This document shows positions 34,288 to 43,731 of a stretch of DNA of 47,166 nucleotides, one piece after another. This DNA is from Chloroflexota bacterium (lineage in GTDB: Bacteria; Chloroflexota; Anaerolineae; Anaerolineales; Anaerolineaceae): NCBI GenBank assembly GCA_023381565.1, contig JAMCRR010000059.1:1-47166 (forward strand), in the 5' to 3' direction. Numbering within the stretch: position 1 is the stretch's first letter; the number at the start of each line of letters is the position of its first letter. Both the position numbers and the translations under genes were made by a program. Below the pieces are notes generated by a model. It did not search any database. It was not told the origin of the DNA and saw nothing but the letters and a program-made list of their open reading frames with translations.

Positions 34288-35772
34288 ATGCCAAGAATCC
34301 GCAATTCGTTTCTTTATGTGATTGCACAGTATCTACTGGCTGGCGCCTTTGTGGCAGTCATGACGCTGGCGGTATGGGTTTTCCATCTCCATCTGGGCAC
34401 TCAAATTGTTAGCCTGCTCTATCTCATCCCGGTGATCCTCAGTACAGCTCTCTGGGGTCTGGGACCCGGCATCTTGGCTTCACTGCTTGCATTCATTACC
34501 TTCAACTATTTCTTCATTCCCCCCTACTATACTTTAAATGTCCATCAAGCACAGGATCTTCTTGCCCTGCTGATCTTCCTGCTGGTTGCCGTGGTGATTA
34601 GCCAGCTGCTGGGTCGCGCTCAAGCAGGGATCGCCGCGGCAAAAAACCGGGAGCGCGAAGCCACTCGTCTCTACGAGCTGAGCATTGCCCTGGCGGGTTT
34701 GCAGGATGCGAACGCGATCATGGCAACGCTGGCAAGGCAAATCGATGAGACCTTTGAAGGTGAGAGGGTTGAAATTTTGCTGAATCACGTTCCCGAAGGG
34801 CAGGCGCGTAGATTCGTTCTTCCGGTTGACGCACCTCCTGCTGGAACAAACCCACGCATCAGCGTTCCCCTATCGACTGCTCGAGGTCTGCAAGGAACGA
34901 TCCACTTATGGCGAGAAGGTGAAGCCCTGACCTTTCCAGAGGAAAGGCTGCTGCGCACTTATGCCAGCCAGGGAGCCTTGGCGCTCGAACGCGCCTATCT
35001 TGTCGATTCCACAAATCGCGCCAAAGTATTGGAAGAGAGCGACCGTTTGAAAACCGCCATCTTATCCTCAGTCTCCCATGAGCTGCGCTCCCCCCTCGCC
35101 ACGATTAAAGCTTCGATTACCAGCCTGAGCAGCGGCACGGTGGAATGGGATTCAGACGCAGGTCGAGAGCTTCTGGCTGCCATTGAGGAAGAGACCGATC
35201 ATCTGAATCAACTGGTTGGTAATCTGTTGGATATGTCGAGGCTGGAAGTAGGCGCGCTACTGCCGCAGCGAAAATGGAATTCCCTATCGGATATTGTCGG
35301 GAGCGTGCTGCAACAAATGCGAAAGAGCCTGCTGCGGTACAAAATTATTGTCGATATCCCGGTCGACCTACCCCTGGTACCGGTCGATTTTTTCCAGATG
35401 GAGCGAGTGTTCAGCAACCTTTTGAGCAACAGCGTAAAATACGCGCCGGAGAATACCGAGATACACATCCAAGGGCGGCCTGAAGCCAATCAGACTCTGT
35501 TGGTAGAACTCAGCAACCAGAGCCCTCCGGTCGATGAAGAGCATCTTTCCCGCATATTTGATAAATTTTACCGGGTTACCGCGGCCGACCGGATCACTGG
35601 GACGGGGTTGGGGTTATCTATCTGTAAAGGGATCATTGAAGCCCACGGCGGCAAGATCTGGGCTGAAAATAAGGAAAATGTCTTCATTTTCAAAATTACA
35701 TTGCCGTTAACCTGGGAAGGTGAACTGCCTCACCTCCCGGAGGAGCACAAGGTCGATGAGCAGCCAACCTAA
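34288..35772 (+). CDS. KdpD-like sensor histidine kinase lacking the KdpD N-terminal domains
   Basis: A membrane sensor kinase of 494 aa from the chosen ATG. Residues 1-110 form four tightly packed membrane helices of the DUF4118 type also found in KdpD, then a GAF-like domain, HisKA with the phosphoacceptor His in SSVSHELRSPLATIK, and HATPase with TGTGLGLSICKGI. The cytoplasmic KdpD and UspA domains of full KdpD are absent. The frame is open back to a GTG at 34189, with other possible starts between; none has a clear ribosome-binding site, so the start is uncertain. It overlaps the regulator gene by 17 bases and would phosphorylate it. Confidence 0.85.
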   Translation: MPRIRNSFLYVIAQYLLAGAFVAVMTLAVWVFHLHLGTQIVSLLYLIPVILSTALWGLGPGILASLLAFITFNYFFIPPYYTLNVHQAQDLLALLIFLLVAVVISQLLGRAQAGIAAAKNREREATRLYELSIALAGLQDANAIMATLARQIDETFEGERVEILLNHVPEGQARRFVLPVDAPPAGTNPRISVPLSTARGLQGTIHLWREGEALTFPEERLLRTYASQGALALERAYLVDSTNRAKVLEESDRLKTAILSSVSHELRSPLATIKASITSLSSGTVEWDSDAGRELLAAIEEETDHLNQLVGNLLDMSRLEVGALLPQRKWNSLSDIVGSVLQQMRKSLLRYKIIVDIPVDLPLVPVDFFQMERVFSNLLSNSVKYAPENTEIHIQGRPEANQTLLVELSNQSPPVDEEHLSRIFDKFYRVTAADRITGTGLGLSICKGIIEAHGGKIWAENKENVFIFKITLPLTWEGELPHLPEEHKVDEQPT

Positions 35773-36451
35773 AGTCCTGGTGATTGACGACGAGCCCCAG
35801 ATTTTGCGAGCTTTGAAGACCATCCTGACCGCCAAGCAGTTCAAGGTATCGACCGCCAGCCGTGGCGAAGAAGGTCTGGCGCTGGCGGCAGCGGAGCTCC
35901 CTGAGCTGGTGATCCTTGACTTAACCTTACCGGATATGGATGGCATGGAGGTCTGCGCTCGCCTGCGTGAATGGAGCCAGGTACCCATCATCGTGCTGTC
36001 GGTACGTGAAGGCGAGCGAGATAAAGTCTCTGCCCTTGATAAGGGGGCTGACGATTACCTGACCAAACCCTTTGGGATTGAGGAGCTGATGGCACGCATC
36101 CGGGTAGCGCTAAGGCATTCCGTTCAAGCTGCCGGCAGCCCTCAGACGGTCATTAAAACCAGCCATTTGGAAATCGACCTGGCGCGCCATCTGGTGTTCC
36201 GCAATGGAGAGGAAATCAAGCTTACAGCTACAGAGTTCAAGCTTCTGGCATATTTAGGGGCGAATGCAAACCGGGTCTTGACTCACCAGACCATTCTGAC
36301 GCATGTTTGGGATTTCGCCGATATGGACCATACTGAGTACCTGCGTGTCTACATCGGACAGCTGCGTAAGAAGCTGGAGGAGAACCCAGAAGATCCGCGC
36401 ATTTTCTTAACTGAACCCGGCGTTGGCTATCGTTTTGTGACTGAAGAATAA
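35756..36451 (+). CDS. KdpE-like OmpR-family response regulator
   Basis: A 231-aa two-domain regulator. The receiver domain has the acidic pair DDEP, phosphoacceptor Asp55 in LVILDLTLPD, Thr/Ser in VLSVRE and Lys in YLTKPFG. The C-terminal winged helix has LTATEFKLLAYL and the GYRFV end typical of OmpR/PhoB. KEIKL-type KdpE features and partnership with the KdpD-like kinase suggest control of cation transport genes, probably the downstream run. The chosen ATG follows GGAGGAG and lies inside the kinase gene; the longer frame from 35720 is unlikely. Confidence 0.9.
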   Translation: MSSQPKVLVIDDEPQILRALKTILTAKQFKVSTASRGEEGLALAAAELPELVILDLTLPDMDGMEVCARLREWSQVPIIVLSVREGERDKVSALDKGADDYLTKPFGIEELMARIRVALRHSVQAAGSPQTVIKTSHLEIDLARHLVFRNGEEIKLTATEFKLLAYLGANANRVLTHQTILTHVWDFADMDHTEYLRVYIGQLRKKLEENPEDPRIFLTEPGVGYRFVTEE

Positions 36452-36568
36452 GGAACGCGACAGCATTTATATTTTCTTTATACATTTCCCCTGATCTTTT
36501 GTTCTCAATTTATTTTAATTTGCGACACTTATCACAGATCAAAACGGGTTGGTCTGAAGGAGAGTGTC

Positions 36569-37195
36569 ATGGATTCTTCTTTAATCATACGAGACAATTC
36601 TCCACTGCCGGAGGCAAAGCGGCTGGTCGTCCTCGTGCCAGACGCCGATTTCGATGAGACGAAACTTGCCCGCAGAATTTGGGCGCTGGCTTCCATCCGA
36701 GAGACAGCGGTCCTCTTTCTCACACTTGTGCAGGATGGCAATTACCTCCCCGGCGCCCACCGGCGATTGGCCACTCTTGCGGCAATTACCCGGGATGCGC
36801 GCATTGCGGTCGAAAAACACGTCAGCTACGCCCACAATTGGACATTGGCGGTGCGTGAGGTCTGGCAAACGGGAGATTTGCTGGTGTGCTATGAAGGCCA
36901 GACGGTTCCCCAGGGGTTTTTCGGCACGACTTTCCTGGTCGACCTGCTGACCGCACGGCTGCACCATCCGGTGTATCTTATGTCTGGCGGATACCAGGGA
37001 CCAGTGGCCAGGCGCTCAAAAACCCTGGTCCAGATGGTCTATTGGTTATCCCTGATTTTGATTTTGGTGTTCTTTTTCGCCTTTGAGATTGATGTCGACC
37101 GGTTAACTACAGGCTGGATTAACAGTATTTTTTCTATTTTTATTTTCGCCTTAGAAATCAGCTTAATTTGGATTTGGAATTCTATCAAGAATTGA
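36569..37195 (+). CDS. Membrane-anchored UspA-like protein
   Basis: A 208-aa protein. Residues 17-140 have an alternating alpha/beta pattern starting RLVVLVPDADFDETKLARR, resembling universal-stress-protein or Rossmann-like domains, though the G-x2-G-x9-G ATP loop is not evident. Two membrane segments follow (about 153-172 and 183-203). AAGGAG precedes the ATG. It is first of a tight gene run (6 bases to the next gene). Because the sensor kinase here lacks the UspA domain found in KdpD, this protein may supply that function in trans; this is speculation. Confidence 0.65.
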   Translation: MDSSLIIRDNSPLPEAKRLVVLVPDADFDETKLARRIWALASIRETAVLFLTLVQDGNYLPGAHRRLATLAAITRDARIAVEKHVSYAHNWTLAVREVWQTGDLLVCYEGQTVPQGFFGTTFLVDLLTARLHHPVYLMSGGYQGPVARRSKTLVQMVYWLSLILILVFFFAFEIDVDRLTTGWINSIFSIFIFALEISLIWIWNSIKN

Positions 37196-37201
37196 GTTCT
37201 T

Positions 37202-38377
37202 ATGCCTAAACTCCCCGTTATACACACTCCTCCCCCTTATGTGGATTCTCCCAACCCACTGGATGGAGCCAGCGCCGATATCCGGAATGAATATGAAGAG
37301 ATGCAAGCCCTATTCGAAATGCAAGCGCCCATGGTGCAGCATTTCCTCGAGGCACAGGCGCGTCAAATTGCAGATGCTATTGTCAAGAAACAGTCTCAGC
37401 TGCACTTCATGCTGCCCGATAAGATCGTTATACGCAATGATGCACATGGGAAGCCGGTAAGCGCCGCGATTCCCACCGAACTACGCGAGCAGTTGTTAGG
37501 GGGTGTGATTAGCCGCCTCACCGGGGAGGATATCCGTAAGGCTTTGCGCCAGCGCCTGATCGAGCTGGAAGGATCCAATATTGAGGCGGTATCTACGTGC
37601 GCGTGTTTGATCCGACACGCAGCAGCTGTCTACATGGTCCATTCACTGCTGCCGACCGGGCGCAGAGTGACCTATGTGGCCCCTGAAGGGGAGGAGATCC
37701 CTGCCCAACCCGCTGAAGATGATCAGTCTCGCGAGTCCGCCATCACCGCCGCGACAGATGCCATCGCTGAAGAGGGGCAGGAGGATGAAAAGCGAGGTGA
37801 ATTGGTGGTCCCTTACGTGCCCGCCGCGCGCCGATTTTACCTGCCGCAGTGGGTGGCGTTCGATGAGCAATCTCACCTGCTGGTCAATTCTATCAACGAG
37901 GCCGAGGCGCATATCGCCTCGATGCAGCAATTTCTCTTCATCTTGCACACGGCAGTGTCGCTGGCTGCATATCTGGTCGCCGACCCTGAATATCAACAAA
38001 AACGATATGGGATGCTGGGCCAACTGGTCAACCAGGGGCGCGCGTTTGCCCGATTCGAGACCGAAGAAATGATCCGGATTATCAAGCATCGGGCAGCGGC
38101 CCAGGATTTGAATCGCGGGTTAAGCCTGAGCCTGCCCTATTTCGATGACCAGGCTCTTGAGCTACGCACCCACGATTTCGAAGTCATCCCCGCAGGCCGG
38201 ATTTTGTTCGTCCCGGCTTTTGTCGTCCGTGCGGTGCGGGAGGAATACGCCAAGGTTGCCCAGGATACACGCCTGAGCCCCTCCACACGCAAGTATCTAT
38301 TGGCTGAATTAAGCATCTTCGAAGAAGCCTTTGAACATCTGGTGAAAACACCGAAGACCCACCAGGGATCCAGGTAA
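37202..38377 (+). CDS. Conserved-looking cytoplasmic protein of unknown function
   Basis: A 391-aa soluble protein with no signal peptide or membrane segment. It is mainly helical, with an acidic, probably disordered insert at about residues 160-200 (EGEEIPAQPAEDDQSRESA). I recognise no family or catalytic motif. It sits between a UspA-like membrane protein and an APC transporter with gaps of 6 and 5 bases, so it is very likely part of the same transport operon, perhaps as a regulatory or scaffold subunit. Confidence 0.75.
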   Translation: MPKLPVIHTPPPYVDSPNPLDGASADIRNEYEEMQALFEMQAPMVQHFLEAQARQIADAIVKKQSQLHFMLPDKIVIRNDAHGKPVSAAIPTELREQLLGGVISRLTGEDIRKALRQRLIELEGSNIEAVSTCACLIRHAAAVYMVHSLLPTGRRVTYVAPEGEEIPAQPAEDDQSRESAITAATDAIAEEGQEDEKRGELVVPYVPAARRFYLPQWVAFDEQSHLLVNSINEAEAHIASMQQFLFILHTAVSLAAYLVADPEYQQKRYGMLGQLVNQGRAFARFETEEMIRIIKHRAAAQDLNRGLSLSLPYFDDQALELRTHDFEVIPAGRILFVPAFVVRAVREEYAKVAQDTRLSPSTRKYLLAELSIFEEAFEHLVKTPKTHQGSR

Positions 38378-38382
38378 ACGTT

Positions 38383-40209
38383 ATGATTGCAATATTGTTA
38401 TTGTTGGTTATTGTATTTATAGCCTTTAAGATCGCCCCTCGAGAAAAGAAAGACCATGCTCTCATCCATGGGGCAGGCCAGATTGGATTATTGGCCGCGG
38501 TAGCGCTGTTTGGAGTAGATTACTTTACCTCCTATTTTTACGCTACCGGAGAATTGATGAGCGCCTTGCATCCCTACGGTTTACAGCAGTATGGGTATAT
38601 CGCGGTTGCAGCCATTGCGGTGGCCAATGCAGCCTTTGGCGCTCTCTACATGTATTCGTTGGGTGTATTCAATGAGGGTGGGGGATCTTACACTGCTTCG
38701 ATGCGTTACCTCTGGCCGACGTTGAGCCTGATTGTAGCAGTTGTCCTGATCCAGGATTATTTATTTACCATCGTGGTTTCAGCGCTTTCTGGCGTCGACC
38801 AGCTGCTTTCGATCTTGAATGCATATGGTATCAACTGGATCTGGCATTTTCTGCTTGGCGCTGCATTAGCTACGATTACCTGCTACCTCACCATCCGCGG
38901 CCGGGGAGAATCAGCGCAAATTGTTTTTACCGGCCTGGCAATTTTTGTGATGCTGACCATTGTGATGGCGGTTGGATTGTTCCTTGCCCGGGCTCACGGG
39001 GTAGCTCCTGTTCCAGCCACAGTCACACCCCAAACAGCAACCCTGGCACAGGCACTCATGCATATGCTGACCGCCTCCATGAAAGGCATGGTGGCATTAT
39101 CAGGCCTGGAAGCCATGTCGAACGGCATCCAATTCGTCATCGAAGAGGACGTTGCACTGGTGAAATGGGGTAAGCAGCATATGCCTCGACTGAAAGGCGT
39201 ATGGAATTTTTACAGTGGCAAATCGGGGATCGGGCGCTTTGTACAGACGGCCTTCTTGTTTTATGGGGGGGTTACCACCCTGTTCCTGACCTTTTTCTCT
39301 ATCCATTTCAACGTTTTCGATGGTACTCTCGGGCGAACACTGGTTGCCAATCTGGCGTCAATCGGGTTTAACCAAATCCCTGGAGGAGAGGTGCTTTACG
39401 CAATCTACCAGATTCTGGCAATCTCGTTACTGGCGGCTGCTTCAATGACTGCCTTCCAGGATGTCCAGGCCACTGCCTGGCGAGATGTGGCTATCGGCGA
39501 AATGCCTGAGTTTGTGGTTTACCGCAACCCGCATGGAACGTTCACTCGCTCAGTCATTGTAGCCTTTGTACTTTCAGTGGTGATCATGCTCGTGGTCCGA
39601 GGGCAAACCAGCCTGGCGGTGCCTTATTATGGGGTCGGGGTATTCATGCCGATCACCGTGATGGGATTGGCTATCCGCCGGCATATTCTCAAGCATTTTA
39701 CCGGACGAAAACGCACGTGGGGCGCGGTGGGCGCTACCATAACCGCTGTCTTATCCGCAATCGTGTTCGTCGGGCAGATCGCCGGGAAGTGGTCGGAGGG
39801 CGGTTGGGTAGTATTAATTTCCTTCAGTCTGCTGGCTATCTCGGCACATCTGCTGCTGCTCTCGCCGGCCGGCCAGCGCAAGCCCGAGCAAATCCACTCC
39901 CTGGTAAACGAAAAAGCGCGCGTACGCGGCACGATGGCTTCAATTGTCGAATGGCAGTCGTTGCGCATGCAGGAATATCGCTATGGGATCCTCCTGCATT
40001 TAGCCCGGGTATTCGACGTATTTGGGATCCACCGGCCGATTGTCCTCGGCGATCAGCCTCTCCCCTCGGGTGATTACGATACGGCAGTTCACGCGGATCA
40101 CCCGGACAGGTCGTCGTTCTTAAGCCAGTGGATTGAATCTACCTCCAAACCGCAGTTAGGTGGGCAGCCAAAAGAAACAGTACCCACAGACCCGGGGTTG
40201 GGTGGTTAA
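38383..40209 (+). CDS. APC-superfamily transporter (candidate K+ or amino acid carrier)
   Basis: A 608-aa polytopic protein with about 12 membrane segments and a soluble C-terminal tail from about residue 505. The first helices contain GVDYFTSYFYATGEL, at the place where APC carriers of the KimA type have DALSSVAYG, and NEGGGSYTASMRYLWP is a typical unwound-helix and loop region. APC members carry amino acids or, in KimA/KUP-like branches, K+ with protons. The substrate is not readable from sequence; K+ is suggested by the neighbouring Kdp-like regulators, cation ATPase and TrkA proteins. Confidence 0.8.
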   Translation: MIAILLLLVIVFIAFKIAPREKKDHALIHGAGQIGLLAAVALFGVDYFTSYFYATGELMSALHPYGLQQYGYIAVAAIAVANAAFGALYMYSLGVFNEGGGSYTASMRYLWPTLSLIVAVVLIQDYLFTIVVSALSGVDQLLSILNAYGINWIWHFLLGAALATITCYLTIRGRGESAQIVFTGLAIFVMLTIVMAVGLFLARAHGVAPVPATVTPQTATLAQALMHMLTASMKGMVALSGLEAMSNGIQFVIEEDVALVKWGKQHMPRLKGVWNFYSGKSGIGRFVQTAFLFYGGVTTLFLTFFSIHFNVFDGTLGRTLVANLASIGFNQIPGGEVLYAIYQILAISLLAAASMTAFQDVQATAWRDVAIGEMPEFVVYRNPHGTFTRSVIVAFVLSVVIMLVVRGQTSLAVPYYGVGVFMPITVMGLAIRRHILKHFTGRKRTWGAVGATITAVLSAIVFVGQIAGKWSEGGWVVLISFSLLAISAHLLLLSPAGQRKPEQIHSLVNEKARVRGTMASIVEWQSLRMQEYRYGILLHLARVFDVFGIHRPIVLGDQPLPSGDYDTAVHADHPDRSSFLSQWIESTSKPQLGGQPKETVPTDPGLGG

Positions 40210-40241
40210 GCAGCTGGCAGGGAAATCGAGTGAAATAAATT

Positions 40242-43073
40242 ATGCCCTCGCTTGATTTGCACTCCCTGCGAAGTTCGGAGGTTTACGGTGCCCTGGGGAC
40301 TTCTCCTGAGGGTCTGTCTCCGGAAGAAACCCAAGAACGGCTGGCACTCTACGGCCCCAACCGGCTGACTGAGCCTGCCAAGGCTCAGCCTTGGAAGAGG
40401 TGGGTAGGCGATATCATCCATCCCATGGCTTTGCTATTATGGGTCGCTGGGGCAATTGCCTTTGCTGTCGGGCACGTGGAGCTGGGCATCGTCATCTGGA
40501 TTGTCGTCCTGGTCAATGGAGCATTTTCCTTCTGGCGTGAATACCGGGCGGAGAAAGCCATTGCGACCCTCAACGGCCTGCTGCCCGTTTACGCTCGCCT
40601 GATGCGCCAGGGTCAGGAGGTGCAAGTACCCGCAGCGGAGATCGTGCCCGGTGATGTGCTGATATTAGCTCAGGGAGATAATATCCCGGCTGATGCGCGC
40701 CTGGTTGAGGCGTTTGGACTGCGGATTAACAACTCCGTCCTGACCGGAGAGGCGATGGCGGTCAGGAAAGTAGACGATGCTTCCCTCCAGGAAAATATCA
40801 CCGATCTCGAGCGGCCTAACCTCGTCTTTGCCGGCACCTCGGTCGTCTCAGGTACCGGGCGTGCTGTAGTATTTGCTACCGGGATGCTCACCCAATTTGG
40901 GCGGATAGCCAACCTGACCCAGGCTGTGAAAGAGCCTCCCAGCCTGCTGCAGCAGAATATGCAACGGGTAGCCAGGATCATTGCCCTTTTTGGGATTGGC
41001 CTGGGCGTCCTGGTTTTTCTGGTCGGGTCGATGCAAATCGGGCTTCAGCAAGGAGAGGCGTTCATCCTGGCCATCGGGATTGTCGTCGCCGTCGTCCCTG
41101 AAGGGTTGGCGCCAACCGTAACCCTGACCCTGGCAATGGCCATCCAGCGCCTGGCTCAAGACGGAGTGCTGGTCAAAAAGCTCTCCAAAGTGGAGACCCT
41201 GGGGAACATCTCTGTGATCTGCACAGACAAGAGCGGGACCCTGACGCAGAACCAGATGACGGTGCGGGAGGTTTGGACCGGGGGGAAGAAATGGACCATC
41301 TCTGGGGTCGGTTATAACCCAGAGGGAGATTTTCATCTGTCTAACTCATCCAGGGGAAGACTTGCATCCACCAAAGGATTGACCGACGTGGATTTATCTG
41401 CCCTTTTATCCACAGCCTTACTCTGCAATAACGCCCGACTGAATCCTCCGAGTCCAGAAAATCCGCAGTGGACCTGCCTGGGAGATCAGACGGAAGCGGC
41501 TCTGCGGGTGATGGCTGTGAAAGGGGGGGTAGATGAAGCCACCCTGGCCAGGCAGTATCCCCGCCTGCATGAACTGCCTTTCGATGCGCGGCGCAAGTGC
41601 ATGAGCACGATCCACTACCGAGAAAACGGCGAAATGGCGTTTGTGAAGGGCGCTCCGCGCGAGGTCCTGCAGCTATGCACTCATATTCAGGTCGGGGGCG
41701 AAACCAGACCGCTGGATCCGGAGACCCGGGTTGAAATCCTGGCTGCCAACGACCAATATGCCCGCCGCGCCTTGCGCGTGCTGGCTCTGGCTCGGCGAGA
41801 GCTGCCTCCCCGCAGTGGCGCTTATACCACCGAAAAGGTCGAGCAAAACCTGACCTTCCTCGGCCTGGCAGCGATGATGGATCCGCCCAGGCAAGAGGTG
41901 GCTCAGGCGATGAAGTCTTTCCGGTCTGCCGGCATACGCATGGTGATGATCACCGGAGATTACGGGCTGACCGCTGAATCATTCGCCCGCAGAGTGGGCA
42001 TGCTTAACGGATCCACCGCACGCATCGTCACCGGGGCCGACCTGGACCAGATGGATGATAGTGAGTTGAAGAGGGTGCTGGAGGGAGAAGTGATCTTTGC
42101 CCGCATGGCCCCAGAACACAAGCTGCGGTTGGTGGACACATTCCAGAGCAGCGGCGAGGTGGTAGCCGTCATAGGGGATGGGGTAAACGATGCCCCTGCG
42201 CTACGCAAAGCGGATGTGGGAATTGCCATGGGCAGGAGCGGGACAGATGTGGCGCGCGAAGCCGCCGACGTGGTGCTGATCAAAGATAATTTCGGCTCTG
42301 TGGTCACGGCGGTTGAAGAAGGGCGTGCGGTTTACGCTAACCTGCGTAAATTCATGACCTATATCTTTGCCAGCAATGTTCCGGAGATCATCCCATTTAT
42401 CCTCACGGCGCTGCTGCAAATCCCGCTGGCGCTGACAGTCACCCAGATTCTGGCCATCGATCTGGGTACCGATCTTCTGCCTGCTTTGGCTTTAGGGATG
42501 GAAAAGCCCGAGCCTGATATTCTCTTGCAACCTCCTCGCCGAAAGTCGCAGCCATTGGTTGACGGGAAGCTGATTTCCCGGGCTTTTTTCTGGTTAGGCG
42601 GCATTGAGACGGTTTTATGTTACCTGGGATTTTTTGCTGTATATAATACAGTTGGCGGTCCATTCGAGCACAGCCTCTCTTTCCTGGGAGGATCATTGAC
42701 CCGGGAGGCCTTTACTTACCCTGCAATGCAAACATATCTCCTGGCAACCACGGTTTTTCATACTGGGGTGGTTATGGCGCAAATTGGGAATGCTTTTGCC
42801 TGCCGCACAGAGAAAGGTAGGGTAACGCGCCTGGGTTGGTTCAGCAATCCCTTCCTTTTATTTGGCATCCTCGTTGAAGTACTGGTCATGGCGGCCATGG
42901 TTTACATCCCACCGTTTGCCAGAATCTTCAATCATGTGCCTCTGCCGATTGGCGCATGGGTTAGCCTCTTGTTCTTTGCCCCGATCTTATTCAGCCTAGA
43001 GAAGGTCCGCAAAATCGCTGCCAGACTGGCAGGTACGCTGCTACAGAAGAAGCAACAAGGAGCGAGCATATGA
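40242..43073 (+). CDS. P-type cation ATPase with Na,K-ATPase-like ligands and a DKSGT phosphorylation motif
   Basis: A 943-aa P2-type ATPase with ten expected membrane helices. The actuator motif reads LTGEAM rather than TGES, the phosphorylation motif reads DKSGTLT (Asp329) instead of DKTGT, and the hinge GDGVNDAPAL is intact. Cation sites match the Na,K-ATPase pattern: Glu287 in VVPEGL (M4), Glu715 in SNVPEIIPF (M5), Asp740 and Asp744 in AIDLGTDLLPA (M6), with the same 25-residue spacing between Glu715 and Asp740 as in Na,K-ATPase. SERCA has Asn at the first M6 position. No beta subunit is visible. It overlaps the first trkA-like gene by four bases. Ion choice is inferred. Confidence 0.9.
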   Translation: MPSLDLHSLRSSEVYGALGTSPEGLSPEETQERLALYGPNRLTEPAKAQPWKRWVGDIIHPMALLLWVAGAIAFAVGHVELGIVIWIVVLVNGAFSFWREYRAEKAIATLNGLLPVYARLMRQGQEVQVPAAEIVPGDVLILAQGDNIPADARLVEAFGLRINNSVLTGEAMAVRKVDDASLQENITDLERPNLVFAGTSVVSGTGRAVVFATGMLTQFGRIANLTQAVKEPPSLLQQNMQRVARIIALFGIGLGVLVFLVGSMQIGLQQGEAFILAIGIVVAVVPEGLAPTVTLTLAMAIQRLAQDGVLVKKLSKVETLGNISVICTDKSGTLTQNQMTVREVWTGGKKWTISGVGYNPEGDFHLSNSSRGRLASTKGLTDVDLSALLSTALLCNNARLNPPSPENPQWTCLGDQTEAALRVMAVKGGVDEATLARQYPRLHELPFDARRKCMSTIHYRENGEMAFVKGAPREVLQLCTHIQVGGETRPLDPETRVEILAANDQYARRALRVLALARRELPPRSGAYTTEKVEQNLTFLGLAAMMDPPRQEVAQAMKSFRSAGIRMVMITGDYGLTAESFARRVGMLNGSTARIVTGADLDQMDDSELKRVLEGEVIFARMAPEHKLRLVDTFQSSGEVVAVIGDGVNDAPALRKADVGIAMGRSGTDVAREAADVVLIKDNFGSVVTAVEEGRAVYANLRKFMTYIFASNVPEIIPFILTALLQIPLALTVTQILAIDLGTDLLPALALGMEKPEPDILLQPPRRKSQPLVDGKLISRAFFWLGGIETVLCYLGFFAVYNTVGGPFEHSLSFLGGSLTREAFTYPAMQTYLLATTVFHTGVVMAQIGNAFACRTEKGRVTRLGWFSNPFLLFGILVEVLVMAAMVYIPPFARIFNHVPLPIGAWVSLLFFAPILFSLEKVRKIAARLAGTLLQKKQQGASI

Positions 43074-43717
43074 AAGTCATTGTTATGGGTTGCGGTTTGG
43101 TCGGAGAGCAGGTCAGCCGGCTATTGACCAGCGCCGGTCACGAAGTCACAGTGATCGATGCAGACCCCTCGGCTTTGGCCAGGTTAGGGAGCGATTTCCC
43201 CGGGCAGAAAATCCTGGGGGTTGGGTTTGACCGGGACATTTTGAATCGGGCGGGTATCCGGCAAGCAGATGCATTCGTGGCAACCAGCCCGTCTGATAAT
43301 GCCAACATCGTGGCAGCACGCATTGCCCGGAATATCTACCACGTGCCAAAGGTTATTACCCGCCTATACGACCCTCACCGGGCAGAAATTTACCGGCGCC
43401 TGGGCCTGGTGACCATCTCAACTACAAACTGGGGAGCGGAACGCATTAACGAGCTGCTCACCCACGCAAACCTGGATCCGGTGATCTCTTTTGGTAGAGG
43501 CGATGTTGCCCTGGTAGCGGTGGAGATCTCGTCCAATCTGGAAGGGCGGCAGGTGAAGCAGCTCAATATCCCGGGAGAGCTGATCGTCGTCTCGATTACA
43601 CGCGATGGAGAGGCGTTTATACCCACGCTGGGGGCCGAGTTCCACCTGAGCGACGTCGTTCATTTATGCGTCCAAGCTACGGCCATGGACCGCCTGGAAA
43701 GCCTGCTCGAGCTTTAA
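43070..43717 (+). CDS. TrkA/RCK-type cation-transport regulator (first)
   Basis: A 215-aa cytoplasmic protein with an RCK_N Rossmann domain (VMGCGLVGEQVSRLL, with Asp in VIDADPSAL at the end of strand two, fitting NAD) and an RCK_C domain from about residue 135 (ALVAVEISSNLEGRQVKQL). Such proteins gate K+ channels or carriers by binding nucleotides. The start is coupled to the ATPase stop as ATGA. No TrkH or KtrB pore is in the window, so the partner is probably the APC carrier or a pore encoded elsewhere. Confidence 0.9.
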   Translation: MKVIVMGCGLVGEQVSRLLTSAGHEVTVIDADPSALARLGSDFPGQKILGVGFDRDILNRAGIRQADAFVATSPSDNANIVAARIARNIYHVPKVITRLYDPHRAEIYRRLGLVTISTTNWGAERINELLTHANLDPVISFGRGDVALVAVEISSNLEGRQVKQLNIPGELIVVSITRDGEAFIPTLGAEFHLSDVVHLCVQATAMDRLESLLEL

Positions 43718-43731
43718 GAAGGAGCGTTGAG

